This document shows, piece after piece, positions 1-9,552 of a DNA stretch of 64,000 nucleotides. Each line of letters opens with the position of its first letter. The stretch's first letter is position 1. Both the position numbers and the translations under genes were made by a program. A model generated the notes under the pieces. It did no database searches. It saw nothing but the letters and a program-made list of their open reading frames with translations, and had not been told where the DNA came from. This DNA comes from Bifidobacterium aemilianum (GTDB lineage: Bacteria; Actinomycetota; Actinomycetes; Actinomycetales; Bifidobacteriaceae), in the NCBI RefSeq assembly GCF_003315635.1, contig NZ_PDCG01000001.1, forward strand, positions 372,001 through 436,000, written 5' to 3'.

Positions 1-827
1 ATGATGCCGGCCGAGGCTGCGACATAACCGACACGGGCCCCGGCGAAGGCGAAGGCCTTGCTCATGGTCCGGCTGACCGCCAGGTTGGGATGGTCCTCAA
101 TGAGCGAGACCGCCGAGGGCAGGCCTGGGTCACGGAACTCGATGTAGGCCTCATCGACCACCACCACCGGATGGACCCCCTCTGGGGCGCCCGCCACCTG
201 GACACCCTGGCAGGCCTTCAGAATTGTCTCCAGCTCCTCCATGGGCAGCATGGTGCCTGAGGGGTTGTTGGGACTGGCCAGCAGGACCATGGATGGCCCC
301 AGGGACTCGATGGCGGCCAGGGTCTTCTCCAGGTCGATGGTGAAGTCAGCCCGGCGTGCCACCAGCTCCCAGCCAGTGAAGGTGTCCCGGGCATACTCCG
401 GGTACATGGAGTAGGTAGGGTCAGCGCCAAGGGCTGTCCTGCCTGGGCCGCCGAAGGCCTGGAAGAGCTGGAGCATGATCTCGTTGGACCCGTTGGCCGC
501 CCATAGCTGCTGCGGGACCAGCCTGGTCTGGGATTCCTGGTCCAGGTAGTCGCAGAAGGCCTGGCGCAGGCGGGTGTGCTCCCGGTCCGGGTAGCGGTTG
601 AGCTCTTGGCCCACCCTGCGCACACTCTCGGCGATGGCATCGACCACCCGGTCGCTCAGGGGGTAGGGGTTCTCGTTGACATTCAGGCAGACCGGTAAGT
701 CCAGCTGGGGGGCACCATAGGGGGTCTCACCAATCAGGTCGGCACGCAGGGGCAGGTAGGCGGGAATGCTCCTGTCCGCCGTCCCCTCCCCCAGGGCCAC
801 CTGTCTGCTGCCGCTGGTCTGGCTCAT
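1..827 (-). CDS. hisC: Histidinol-phosphate aminotransferase (3' end outside window)
   Basis: PLP-dependent aminotransferase of histidine synthesis, converting imidazole-acetol phosphate and glutamate to histidinol phosphate. The N-terminal 275 or so residues are visible. They include NVNENPYPLSD near the start, the AANGSNEIMLQLFQAFGG stretch of the PLP phosphate-binding region, LASPNNPSGTML, VVDEAYIEF, and SRTMSKAFAFAG holding the Schiff-base lysine. The start ATG (825-827) overlaps the hisD stop as ATGA, so the two are translationally coupled. The open frame runs off the left edge of the window, so the C-terminus is not seen. The gene itself is intact here although the upstream hisD is frameshifted. 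Confidence 0.95.
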   Translation of the reverse strand, partial: MSQTSGSRQVALGEGTADRSIPAYLPLRADLIGETPYGAPQLDLPVCLNVNENPYPLSDRVVDAIAESVRRVGQELNRYPDREHTRLRQAFCDYLDQESQTRLVPQQLWAANGSNEIMLQLFQAFGGPGRTALGADPTYSMYPEYARDTFTGWELVARRADFTIDLEKTLAAIESLGPSMVLLASPNNPSGTMLPMEELETILKACQGVQVAGAPEGVHPVVVVDEAYIEFRDPGLPSAVSLIEDHPNLAVSRTMSKAFAFAGARVGYVAASAGI

Positions 828-2231
828 CTCAGGCCGGCCTGCCTTTCCTGGTCCTCCAGGGTCGCCTTGTCGTAGGGGTCGTCGACGAAGCGGCTGAGCA
901 CGCTCTCTCCGTGGGCAGGCAGGTCCTCGGAGACGGCGAAGGCGTTGATCTTGGCCGCAAGCGCCTTGAGGCCCTCCTGGTCGTATTCGATGACCTCCAC
1001 CGGCTTCATGAAGGTGTGGACACCCAGGCCTGCGTCGAAGCGTGCCGTGCCCCCGGTGGGCAGGACATGGTTGGAGCCGGACATGTAATCGCCCAGGGGA
1101 ACCGGCGAATAGGGACCCCGGAAGATGGCGCCGGCATTGTGGATACGGGCCACGACCGGGTCCGGGTCAGCGGTCTGGATCTCCAGGTGCTCGGCGGCGT
1201 AGGCGTCTGCCGCAGCCACCGACTGGTCGAGTCCGTCGGTGAGGATGATGCCGGACTGGCGGCCGGACAAGGAGCTGGTGACCCGTTGCGCATGCTTGGT
1301 TCTGGGCACCCGCACGGCCAATTCCTCCTGGACCTGCTCGGCCAGGCTGCTGCTGTCGGTGATCAGGACGGAGCCGGCCAGCTCATCATGCTCCGCCTGG
1401 CCGATCAGGTCCGCCGCGACCCAGGCCGGCTTGGCGGTCTCGTCGGCCAGAATGGCGATCTCGGTGGGGCCGGCGACCGCATCAATGCCGACTAGGCCGG
1501 AGACCATCTGCTTGGCGGTGGCCACGAAGATGTTGCCAGGGCCGGTGATCTTGTCGACCGGGTCGCAGAGCACCTGCCCATCCTGGGGCTCGGAACCCTT
1601 GGCGCCATAGGCGAACATGCCGATGGCCTGGGCTCCGCCAACCGCGTAGACCTCATCTATGCCAAGGATGGCGCAGGTGGCCAGAATCAGCGGATTCGGC
1701 AGGCCATCGCCAGCATCGCTGCTGGGCGGTGAGGCCAGGGCCAGGGACTTGACACCGGCCACCTGGGCCGGCACCGCGTTCATGATCACGGAGGAGGGGG
1801 TAGACGGCCTTGCCCCCGGGCACATAGAGGCCAACCCGCTCGATGGGGATCCAACGCTCGGCAACACGGGCACCATCGGCAAGGTCGGTATGAAAATTCC
1901 GGGGAACCTGGGAGGCGCAGACGGCCCGGCTACGGCGCACGGACTCCTCTATGGCCTCGCGGACCGCCGGGTCCAGACGCTCCAGGGCCTGCTCCATGGC
2001 TTCGACGGGAACACGCAGATGCTGTGGACGAATATGGTCGAATCGTTCCGCATAATCTCGTAGGGCGGCGGCACCACGGGCCATGACATCCTCAAGGATG
2101 GGCCGCACCAGGTCGCTGGCCTCGCTCGTGCCCATATCGGCCCGGGGCATGGCTTCCAGCAATTCGGCACGGGTCAGGCGCTTGCCACGCAGGTCAATGG
2201 TTCGCAGGATTCTTCTATTGGTATCGTCCAT
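824..2231 (-). pseudogene. hisD: Histidinol dehydrogenase, frameshifted
   Basis: HisD oxidises histidinol to histidine in two NAD-dependent steps. The family is seen in two pieces in different frames. The N-terminal piece starts MDDTNRRILRTIDLRG (ATG 2229-2231) and ends correctly with GLYVPGGKAVYP. The C-terminal piece resumes with SSVIMNAVPAQVAGV and carries DPVDKITGPGNIFVATAK, DAVAGPTEIAI, GQAEHD, YAAEHLEIQ, the GDYMSGSNHVLPT region and the usual end. The frames join at a run of five C (five G on the plus strand, 1796-1800). Removing one base restores a 468-residue HisD of normal size. The cause could be a sequencing error, a true recent mutation (histidine auxotrophy) or slippage. No other damage is seen, and hisC downstream is intact. 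The gene lies 95 nt behind dnaE, with its own RBS unclear. Confidence 0.85.
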
Positions 2232-2326
2232 AAGCCCATCATAGTGGTATAGGGGTCGAAATTCCTTGGAAACTGGCCGTTGACTCACATGCTGAGACAG
2301 GCTGGGCACGGGGCCCGGGCCCATAG

Positions 2327-5300
2327 CTAGGACGCCGGCAGGCAGCGCGGTCCGAAGAGGGTCTTGATTTCAGCGAAGAGCGAGGTGTCGCGTTTGATGC
2401 GGAAACGGTCGCCGAAGGTCAGGACCTGGGCGTTGCCCTTCTGGTCCAGGATGGCCATCTTGACCTCGCAGTAGCCGGGGTGGCTGCACAGAATCTGTCC
2501 CAACCGGGTCATTCTGGACTGGTCCAAGGCTATGCGGGGCAAGTTGATGACCAGGGGGCGCTCGTCCTCGGCATCCAGGCTGGGCAGCTGCATCTCGATG
2601 GCCTTGAGGCTGACCTCCTCCTCACGAATATCGACCCAACCACGAATCTGGGCAATCTCGTCAACGGCCAGGTCGTTGGCAGACCGTTCATAGGCCTTGC
2701 CGAAGAACATGCACTGGATGGAGCTTTCCATATCCTCGATGGTGACCAGGGCCCAGGCCGATCCACGCTTGGAGATCTTGCGCTCCACGCTGGTGATCAG
2801 GCCGGCCACGGTCACCTGCTGGCCTTCAGGCATGGTCTTGGCCCTATCAATCAGGTGGGCTATGGACATTTCCCTCAGGCCATTGAGCACAGCCGTCATA
2901 CCGGACAGGGGGTGGTCGGAGACATAGAGTCCCAGCATCTCCCGCTCGAAGTTGAGCTTGGTTTTCTTGTCCCACTCGTCAATGTCGGGCACGGAGACCA
3001 GCACATCGCCCATGCTGTCCTCCTCGGACTCATCGGAGTCGGCGAAGAGGTCGAACTGGCCCTCGGCCTCCTTGCGTTTGAGGGAAACCACCGACTCGAT
3101 GGCTGACTCATGGATCTGGAAGACGGCCCGGCGGTTGGGGTCGATGGAGTCGAAGGCCCCGGCCTTGATCAGGGATTCGACCGTCCTGCGGTTCAGACAG
3201 TGCAGGGGCACCCGGCGCACGAAGTCCATGAAGTTGACATACTTGCCCCGCTTGCCCTCGCGTTCGGCCACAATGTCGGCCACAACCTTGTCGCCCACAT
3301 TGCGGACCGCGCCCAGGCCGAAGCGGACCACATCACCCACTGCCGAGTATTCCAGGATCGACTCATTGACATCGGGGGGCAAGACCTTGATGCCCATGCG
3401 CCGGGCCTCACCCAGGTAGAGGGCGGTCTTGTCCTTGTTGGTCCGTTCACCCTGGAGCAGGGCGGCCATGAACTCCACCGGGTAGTGGGTCTTGAGATAG
3501 GCGGTCCAGTAGGAGATCAGACCATAGGCCGCCGAGTGTGCCTTGTTGAAAGCGTAACCGGAGAAGGGCACGAGGATGTCCCAAACGGCCTGGGCGGCCT
3601 CCTCGGAATAGCCGTGCTCCTTCATGCCCTCGAAGAAGGGCACCTGTTCCTTAGCCAGGACCTCGGGCTTCTTCTTGCCCATGGCGCGGCGCAGCACGTC
3701 GGCTCGGCCCAGGGAATAGCCTGCCAGGATTCGGGCAGCCGATTGGACCTGCTCCTGGTAGACGATCAGACCATAGGTCTCATCGAGCACCGGGGCCAGC
3801 GGCTCGGCCACCTCGGGGTGGATGGGGATGTTCTCCTGAAGCCCGTTCTTGCGCTTGGCATAGTTCAGGTGGGAGTCCATATCCATGGGGCCTGGCCGGT
3901 AGAGGGCGATCAGTGCCGAGATGTCGTTGAAGTTGTCGGGCCTGAGCTGGCGGAGCAGCGAGCGCATCCCGTCGCCATCCAACTGGAAGACGCCCAGGGT
4001 GTCGCCCCGGGAGAGGAGCTCGAAGGTCTCCTTGTCGTCTAGTGGGATCTTGGTGTAGTCGATGGGCTCCTTGCCGTTGAGTTCGATGTTCTTGAGGGTG
4101 TCTCGAATGACCGTAAGGTTGGACAAGCCCAGGAAGTCCATCTTGACCAGGCCCAAGGTCTCGCAGGTGTGGTATTCGAAGGTGGTGGTGACAGTGCCGT
4201 CGGTGCGTTCCAGGAGGGGCGAGGTGTCGGTGATGGGTTCGGAGCCCATGATGGTGGCGCAGGCGTGGACACCGGTCTGGCGGATCAGACCCTCGATCTC
4301 CTTGGCCTGGTCGGTGATGCGCCGGGCGTCGGGATCGGACTCATAGAGCTCACGGAACTCCCTGGACTCGGCATAGTGCTTGGAGTTGGAATCGAAGATC
4401 TCCTTAAGGGAGGCGTCCTTGCCGTTCTTGGAGGGGGGCAGAGCCTTAGTGACCTTCTCGCCCATGGCATACTCGTAGCCCATGATGCGGGCTGAGTCCT
4501 TGAGGGCGTTCTTGGTCTTGATGACACCGTAGATCACGCACTGGGCCACCTTGTCGCGCCCGTACTTCTCCCCCACGTAGTCCAGGACCTTTGCCCGGCC
4601 GTCGGGGTCGAAGTCCACGTCGATATCAGGCAGGGAGACACGTTCGGGGTTGAGGAACCTCTCGAAGATCAGGCCGTGCTTGAGGGGGTCGAGTTCAGTG
4701 ATGCCCATGGCATAGGCGACCATGGAACCTGCGGCCGAACCACGCCCTGGCCCCACCATGACCCCGTGGCTCTTGGCCCAGTTGATGTAGTCGGCCACGA
4801 CCAGGAAGTAGCCGCAGAACTGCATCTGGCAGATGACTCCGCACTCGTAGTCGGCCTGCTTGAGGACGTGTTCGGGCACCTTGCCCTCGTAGCGGCGTTC
4901 CAGGCCCTCCTCCACATTCCTTAGGAAGAGGGAGGTCTCATCCCAGCCTTCGGGGCAGTCGAACTGGGGCATGAAGGCCCCGTCCTCTGAATCATCGAAC
5001 ATGACGTTGCAGCGTTCGGCGATCTCCAGGGTGTTGTCGCAGGCCTCGGGCAGGTCCCTGAAGAGCTCACGCATCTCCTCGGCGGTCTTGATGTAGTAGC
5101 CGGAACCGTCGAACTTGAAGCGGTTGGGGTCGTCCAGGTGGGAGCCGGAATTGATGCAGAGCATGGCGTCCTGGGAGCCTCGGTCCTCCTCGTGGACATA
5201 GTGGGAGTCGTTGGTGGCCAGGAGGGGGGCGTCCAGGGTCTTGGCGATCTTCAGCAGGTCATGGGTCACCCGGGTCTCAATCTCCAGACCATGGTCCATG

Positions 5301-5881
5301 AGCTCGATGTAGAAGTTCTCCTTACCGAAGATGTCCTGCATCTGGCCGGCGGCACGCAGGGCCTCATCGAACTGGCCCAGCCTCAGCCTGGTCTGGATGA
5401 TGCCGGAGGGACAGCCGGACGATGCGATGACACCCTTGGAATAGGTATTGAGCACATCATAATCCATACGCGGGTAGCGCTGGACCCGCCCCTCAAGATT
5501 GGCCACCGAGGAGGCCTTCATCAGGTTCATCAGGCCCTGGTCGTTCTCCGCCCAGAGGGTCAGGTGGGTGATCAGACCACCGCCGGAGACATCGTCCGAC
5601 TTCTGCGCCTCGGTGCCCCAGTGAACACGGGTCTTGTCCTGGCGGGCGGTCTCAGGCGTCACATAGGCCTCGATGCCGATGATGGGCTTGACACCCATCT
5701 TGACGGAGGTGGACCACATCTCGTAGGCCCCGTGCATGTTGCCGTGGTCGGTGATTCCGATCGCCGGCATGTCCAACTCCTTGGCCCTGGCCACCAGGTC
5801 TGGAATCTTGGAGGCGCCATCAAGCAGCGAGTAGTGGGTGTGATTGTGGAGTTGTACGAAATTCATTCCCGAAGATGCCAT
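2327..5881 (-). CDS. dnaE: DNA polymerase III subunit alpha
   Basis: Replicative polymerase catalytic subunit, 1184 residues, the normal length for actinobacterial DnaE1. The N-terminal PHP domain begins FVQLHNHTHYSLLDG with GITDHGNMHG following. The polymerase core has GPGRGSAAGS and the metal-binding aspartates in PDIDVDF (residues 418-424). Helix-hairpin-helix and an OB-fold region (VTVAGLITSVERKISKRGSAWA) lie toward the C-terminus. The start ATG at 5879-5881 has a GAGG close upstream. An alternative is the in-frame ATG five codons later (MNFVQLH). The gene follows rluD in the same direction after 166 nt, continuing the divIVA-lspA-rluD-dnaE order that is common in actinobacteria. Confidence 0.98.
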   Translation of the reverse strand: MASSGMNFVQLHNHTHYSLLDGASKIPDLVARAKELDMPAIGITDHGNMHGAYEMWSTSVKMGVKPIIGIEAYVTPETARQDKTRVHWGTEAQKSDDVSGGGLITHLTLWAENDQGLMNLMKASSVANLEGRVQRYPRMDYDVLNTYSKGVIASSGCPSGIIQTRLRLGQFDEALRAAGQMQDIFGKENFYIELMDHGLEIETRVTHDLLKIAKTLDAPLLATNDSHYVHEEDRGSQDAMLCINSGSHLDDPNRFKFDGSGYYIKTAEEMRELFRDLPEACDNTLEIAERCNVMFDDSEDGAFMPQFDCPEGWDETSLFLRNVEEGLERRYEGKVPEHVLKQADYECGVICQMQFCGYFLVVADYINWAKSHGVMVGPGRGSAAGSMVAYAMGITELDPLKHGLIFERFLNPERVSLPDIDVDFDPDGRAKVLDYVGEKYGRDKVAQCVIYGVIKTKNALKDSARIMGYEYAMGEKVTKALPPSKNGKDASLKEIFDSNSKHYAESREFRELYESDPDARRITDQAKEIEGLIRQTGVHACATIMGSEPITDTSPLLERTDGTVTTTFEYHTCETLGLVKMDFLGLSNLTVIRDTLKNIELNGKEPIDYTKIPLDDKETFELLSRGDTLGVFQLDGDGMRSLLRQLRPDNFNDISALIALYRPGPMDMDSHLNYAKRKNGLQENIPIHPEVAEPLAPVLDETYGLIVYQEQVQSAARILAGYSLGRADVLRRAMGKKKPEVLAKEQVPFFEGMKEHGYSEEAAQAVWDILVPFSGYAFNKAHSAAYGLISYWTAYLKTHYPVEFMAALLQGERTNKDKTALYLGEARRMGIKVLPPDVNESILEYSAVGDVVRFGLGAVRNVGDKVVADIVAEREGKRGKYVNFMDFVRRVPLHCLNRRTVESLIKAGAFDSIDPNRRAVFQIHESAIESVVSLKRKEAEGQFDLFADSDESEEDSMGDVLVSVPDIDEWDKKTKLNFEREMLGLYVSDHPLSGMTAVLNGLREMSIAHLIDRAKTMPEGQQVTVAGLITSVERKISKRGSAWALVTIEDMESSIQCMFFGKAYERSANDLAVDEIAQIRGWVDIREEEVSLKAIEMQLPSLDAEDERPLVINLPRIALDQSRMTRLGQILCSHPGYCEVKMAILDQKGNAQVLTFGDRFRIKRDTSLFAEIKTLFGPRCLPAS

Positions 5882-6047
5882 GACCTCTACGTTAATGCCT
5901 GAATCCGACTGAAGTCCAGAGCGAACGCCGAGCGCCCCAGGCAGAGCCTTGCCAGAGCTTTCCGGAGACCAGACACGCCTGAAAGACCGGGGAACAGGGT
6001 GGCAAGCCTACTGCCAGCATGCTTGCCGCAGGCAAGGGCTGTACCCT

Positions 6048-6980
6048 CTATGCCTGCGGGCGGCTGCGCTCCTCCAGGTCCAGGCGGTCCAGGGCGGTCT
6101 GCAGGTCTGGAGGGTAGTGGGAGCTGACCGTGGTCCAGATATGGGTGCGGGGATGGCGGAACTCCAGCCTCATGGCGTGGAGCCACTGACGGGTCAGGCC
6201 CAATTGTTCCGCGAGGACCGGATTGGCACCGTACATGTGGTCGCCGACCAGGGGGTGGCCAATCGAGGAGAAGTGGACGCGGATCTGATGGGTGCGGCCG
6301 GTCTCCAGCCTGACCGAGGTCAGGGTGGCGGAACCATAGCGGTGGACCACATCCCAGTGGGTGATGGCCTCCTTGCCCGCCGGCGTGATGGTGAACCGGA
6401 AGTCAGAGACCTTTGCCCGGCCGATGGGCGCCTCGATGGTCGCCTTGTCCTCGGTCAGGTTGCCCTGGACCAGGGCATGGTAGATCTTGATGACCTCATG
6501 CTCCGAGAACTGCCGGCGCATCTCCTTGTATGCCAGGTCGGACTTGCAGACCAGCATGAGGCCGCTGGTGCCCACGTCCAGACGACTGACGATGCCCTGG
6601 CGGCCTGCGGCACCCAGGGAGCTGATGGATACACCCCGCCGAAGTAGGCTCCCCAGCACCGTGGGACCGGCCCAGCCCACGGAGGCGTGGGCGGCCACCC
6701 CTACCGGCTTGTCGACCACTACCAGGTCCTCATCCTCGTAGACCACCGGCATGCCTTCAGCCAGGGGCTCAGGGCCCTTACGTTCGTCGGCCAGGTCGAA
6801 TTCGACCATGTCCTCGGCCAGGAGGGTGCCGGACTTGTCCAGTATACGGCCTAGGACGCGCACCTGGCCGGTCTCAATCAGCCTGGCAGCCTTGGAGCGT
6901 GATAGGCCCATCATTTTTGAGACTGCCATGTCAAAACGCTGCCCAATCATGGCATCTGGGACAGGGAGCAGGTGACTCAT
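6048..6980 (-). CDS. rluD: RluA-family 23S rRNA pseudouridine synthase
   Basis: Isomerises uridine to pseudouridine in large-subunit rRNA (RluD in the best-known gene order; the exact target is inferred). The 310-residue protein has an N-terminal S4 RNA-binding domain (GQRFDMAVSKMMGLSRSKAARLI), then the catalytic domain with YEDEDLVVVDKPVGV and the active-site aspartate in GIVSRLDVGTSGLMLV. RTHQIRVHFSSIGHPLVGD is the usual conserved C-terminal block. The start ATG overlaps the lspA stop as ATGA, showing translational coupling with lspA. Other RluA paralogues (RluC) share this architecture, so the symbol rests mainly on context. Confidence 0.9.
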   Translation of the reverse strand: MSHLLPVPDAMIGQRFDMAVSKMMGLSRSKAARLIETGQVRVLGRILDKSGTLLAEDMVEFDLADERKGPEPLAEGMPVVYEDEDLVVVDKPVGVAAHASVGWAGPTVLGSLLRRGVSISSLGAAGRQGIVSRLDVGTSGLMLVCKSDLAYKEMRRQFSEHEVIKIYHALVQGNLTEDKATIEAPIGRAKVSDFRFTITPAGKEAITHWDVVHRYGSATLTSVRLETGRTHQIRVHFSSIGHPLVGDHMYGANPVLAEQLGLTRQWLHAMRLEFRHPRTHIWTTVSSHYPPDLQTALDRLDLEERSRPQA

Positions 6981-7564
6981 ACCCGGCCTTGCCTTCCCGG
7001 GGTGCTCTGTACGGCACCGGCCTGGTCGCGGCCCGAAGTCAGGTCGTCCAATCCACTCCCCCCAGTCGGCTCAGGAGCCCGCAGAGGCTTGCCCAAGGCA
7101 ATGAGCAGGACGATGGCGATGCCTGCCAGCATCAGGTAGATGTCGGCAATGTTGCCGATGGACCAGCCGTAATCCAGAAAGTCCACGACCCTGCCATTGA
7201 GGAAGCCGTCGGCATAGGCCATACGGTCCAGTAGGTTGCCTGCAGCGCCAGAGAAAGCCAGCGAGAAGGTCAGGGTCCAGACCATGGAGTCGGTCCTGAT
7301 CACCAGGCCGACCAAGGCGATGCAGGCAGCAAGGGCCAGCAGGCTGATCAACCAGGTTTGCGAGGCCCCCAGACCCAGGGAGGCGCCAGGATTTCGCAGG
7401 AGCTTCAAGGAGAGCAGGCCGGGGATCAGCGGGAGGCTGCGACCGTCGGCCAGGGCGATCTGGGCACAGGCCTTGCTGACCTGGTCCACGGCCAGGGCCA
7501 GGGCCACCAGAACGGCAAAGACGACCACGCGGTCGCGCAGTCGTCTTGGTCGTTCATTCATCAT
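6977..7564 (-). CDS. lspA: Lipoprotein signal peptidase
   Basis: Aspartyl membrane protease that removes signal peptides from diacylglyceryl-prolipoproteins. It has 195 residues with four predicted membrane helices. Family motifs are visible: DQVSK in the first helix, LLRNPGASLGLG, the catalytic aspartate D113 in GNLLDRM, VVDFLDYG, and the second catalytic aspartate D141 in GNIADIYL. The C-terminal 35 or so residues are a hydrophilic tail typical of actinobacterial LspA. The gene is 34 nt after divIVA and overlaps rluD by 4 nt. Confidence 0.96.
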   Translation of the reverse strand: MMNERPRRLRDRVVVFAVLVALALAVDQVSKACAQIALADGRSLPLIPGLLSLKLLRNPGASLGLGASQTWLISLLALAACIALVGLVIRTDSMVWTLTFSLAFSGAAGNLLDRMAYADGFLNGRVVDFLDYGWSIGNIADIYLMLAGIAIVLLIALGKPLRAPEPTGGSGLDDLTSGRDQAGAVQSTPGRQGRV

Positions 7565-7598
7565 CTACGTAAACCTGTGAATACTCGTCAGTGGAGCA

Positions 7599-9032
7599 TC
7601 AGTGCTTGGACTGGTTCTCGGCCTTGGATTCATCCTGGCCCTGATCCTTGCGGTCGGAACCATGGTTCATGTCATTGTAGGTGCTGTTGTCGGACACCTG
7701 GGAGACCAGCTGACCCAGGAAGTCTGTCAGGCGGGCACGGTACTCGATCTCGAACTGCTTGAGGCTCTGAATGTTGCCCTCGACGACCTTGGTCTTGGCC
7801 TGGAGGTTGTCGCGCACCTGCTTGGCATAGGCGTCTGCGGCCGTACGGGTCTGGTTGTCGTACTCGCCTGCGCGGTGCTGAACCTCAGCCTCATAGGTGT
7901 CGGCCTCGGCGCGGGTGGTCTTGGAGTACTGGTCCGCTTCCTGACGGGTCCTCTGCGAGTACTTGTCGGCATCCGCGTGGGTCTTCTCGGAGTAGGCATC
8001 AGCATTGGCGCGGGTGGTCTTGGAGTAGTCCTCGGCCTGCTGGTGGATCCTGGTGGAGTAGGAGTCCGCATCGGCCCGGGTCTGCTTGCTGTAGGCATCG
8101 GACTCAGTGCGTGTGCGGCTGGAGTACTCGTTGGCCTTGGTGATCAGCTCATCGTACTTGTTCTGGCTCTCCTGAATGATCTCATTGGCCCGGGCCTTGC
8201 CCTTGTCGACATACTGATCATGCAGCTGCATGGCCAGGGTGAGCATGGCGGTGGCGCGCTCAGGCTCGCTGTTGGCCCCTTGGGCGGCGCCGGCGATCTT
8301 CTGCAGGCTGCCGGTCTCGGTGTTGGGCTCGACCTTGGCGATCTGGTTGCGCAGCTGCTCCTCGCGCTTGCGGGACTCCTCCAGCTGCTGCTGGGCGGCG
8401 GCCAGACGCTTCTTGAGCTCCTGGGCCTGGCTGCCCTGCTGCTGGGCGGCGGCCAGCTGCTGCTGGGACTGGCTGCCCTGCTGCTGGGCCTGGGCCAGCT
8501 CCTGCCGAGTGGCGGCCAGTTCCTTGCTGATCTGCTCGGACTGGGCACGAATCTGATCGCGCTCCTGCTGGACTGCTGCCAGCTGCTGGGAGACCTGCTC
8601 GTTGCCGGAGGCCTTGGCTGCCTGGGCGGTCAACTGATCGACCTGGCTGCTCAGTCTGGAGACCTGCTCCTTGAGCTTGTCGTTTTGGCTGGCCAGAGCC
8701 TTGTTGCTCTCCTCGGCCTCCCTGAGCTTGGACGCGGCCAGCTGTGCGGCCTGGTCACCGCCCTTGCTGGCGGCGCTCTGCAGCTCGGCCTTGTCGGCCT
8801 CCAGGGACTTGACCTGGGCGGTCAGCTCGGAGATCTTCTGGTTGAGCTTGGTGACATCCGGCCCCAGGGACTGCGTGGATTGACCGGCCTGCATGGCCCG
8901 CTTGCTCAGTGCCTCAACAGTGAGGGTCACCTCATCAAGGAAGTTGTCGACCTCGTCAGCGTCATAGCCTTCCTTGAAGCGCACCTGGGTAAACTTGCGT
9001 TCCCTGATATCTTTCGGCGTCAACAGAGCCAT
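7599..9032 (-). CDS. divIVA: DivIVA/Wag31 polar growth scaffold
   Basis: Cytoplasmic coiled-coil protein that binds curved membrane at the poles and septum and organises wall growth. The chosen start is ATG 9030-9032, preceded by GAGGTGG seven bases upstream. It gives MALLTPKDIRERKFTQVRFKEGYDADEVDNFLDEV, the canonical DivIVA lipid-binding head. A longer frame upstream (21 extra residues) lacks the RBS. The 477-residue protein continues with a Gln/Ala-rich coiled coil (about residues 60-215) rich in QQQ and AAQQQ, then ten tandem 11-residue units (residues 300-409) of the pattern ADxYSxxTRxx, and a short charged tail ending DESKAENQSKH. It sits between yggT and lspA. Confidence 0.95.
   Translation of the reverse strand: MALLTPKDIRERKFTQVRFKEGYDADEVDNFLDEVTLTVEALSKRAMQAGQSTQSLGPDVTKLNQKISELTAQVKSLEADKAELQSAASKGGDQAAQLAASKLREAEESNKALASQNDKLKEQVSRLSSQVDQLTAQAAKASGNEQVSQQLAAVQQERDQIRAQSEQISKELAATRQELAQAQQQGSQSQQQLAAAQQQGSQAQELKKRLAAAQQQLEESRKREEQLRNQIAKVEPNTETGSLQKIAGAAQGANSEPERATAMLTLAMQLHDQYVDKGKARANEIIQESQNKYDELITKANEYSSRTRTESDAYSKQTRADADSYSTRIHQQAEDYSKTTRANADAYSEKTHADADKYSQRTRQEADQYSKTTRAEADTYEAEVQHRAGEYDNQTRTAADAYAKQVRDNLQAKTKVVEGNIQSLKQFEIEYRARLTDFLGQLVSQVSDNSTYNDMNHGSDRKDQGQDESKAENQSKH
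7806..8135 (-). repeat. Ten tandem 33-bp (11-residue) units within divIVA
   Basis: The coding strand here translates to ten consecutive 11-residue units with no gap, consensus A-D-x-Y-S-x-x-T-R-x-x. Examples are ADSYSTRIHQQ, AEDYSKTTRAN, ADKYSQRTRQE and ADQYSKTTRAE. A tyrosine at position 4 is present in all ten. Hendecad spacing predicts a near-straight or slightly right-handed coiled coil, unlike the heptads of the DivIVA head. Confidence 0.9.
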
Positions 9033-9127
9033 GGATTTCCACCTCGCTTCGGGCATAGTGCCCCATATGTAACTATCAATCCATGATGCTAGCACAGCCC
9101 GGGAGCAATCCAGTCATTCCTAGCGAT

Positions 9128-9415
9128 TTACACGAGCAACTGGAGGACCAGGAGGGCGAAATACAGGACCAGGAAGCCGACATCCAGGGAGATGGGACCC
9201 ATCGGGATAGGGGGAATATACCGTCTCAACCAACGCAGGGGCGGTTCGGTGAGCTGGTATATGACAGACATCAGGGCGGCGATCACGCCCTGGGGCCGCC
9301 AGCGCGGAATAAGCACCAGGACCCAGTCAATGATCATGCGGATGAAGAGAACCGTCAAGTAGGCCGAAATAAGCCAGCGAAGGATGTGGTGGATGAGCAG
9401 AAGAATCATGGTCAC
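9128..9415 (-). CDS. YggT family membrane protein
   Basis: Small integral membrane protein of 95 residues with two hydrophobic segments (about residues 3-28 and 70-95) separated by the YggT-type loop WVLVLIPRWRPQG and LTEPPLRWLRRYIPPIPMGPISLDVGFLVLYFALLVLQ. The family sits between sepF and divIVA in most actinobacteria and firmicutes. Its exact biochemical role is not established, but a link to division-site or membrane organisation is inferred from this conserved position. Confidence 0.92.
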   Translation of the reverse strand: MTMILLLIHHILRWLISAYLTVLFIRMIIDWVLVLIPRWRPQGVIAALMSVIYQLTEPPLRWLRRYIPPIPMGPISLDVGFLVLYFALLVLQLLV

Positions 9416-9552
9416 CAGCCTAGCAATACGTTCAGAAGAAGCGGCTGAGAGCAGCAGGAGGCTGCTGGGGATCCCAGACAGCCTGTGAAAGCAGCCGACA
9501 CCTGGTCGGGCCGCTGGGCGGACCTGTGACTGGCTACCAGCTGCGGCAGGAA

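Noticed and set aside
1796..1800. Programmed ribosomal frameshift in hisD
   Set aside because: No slippery heptamer with a following stem-loop is evident, and HisD is not known to use one. An error or a mutation is simpler.
7602..9086. 494-codon open frame on the plus strand opposite divIVA, rich in Leu/Gly/Val
   Set aside because: It mirrors the Gln/Ala/Ser repeats of divIVA read antisense. There is no RBS and no domain, and divIVA is clearly the coding strand.
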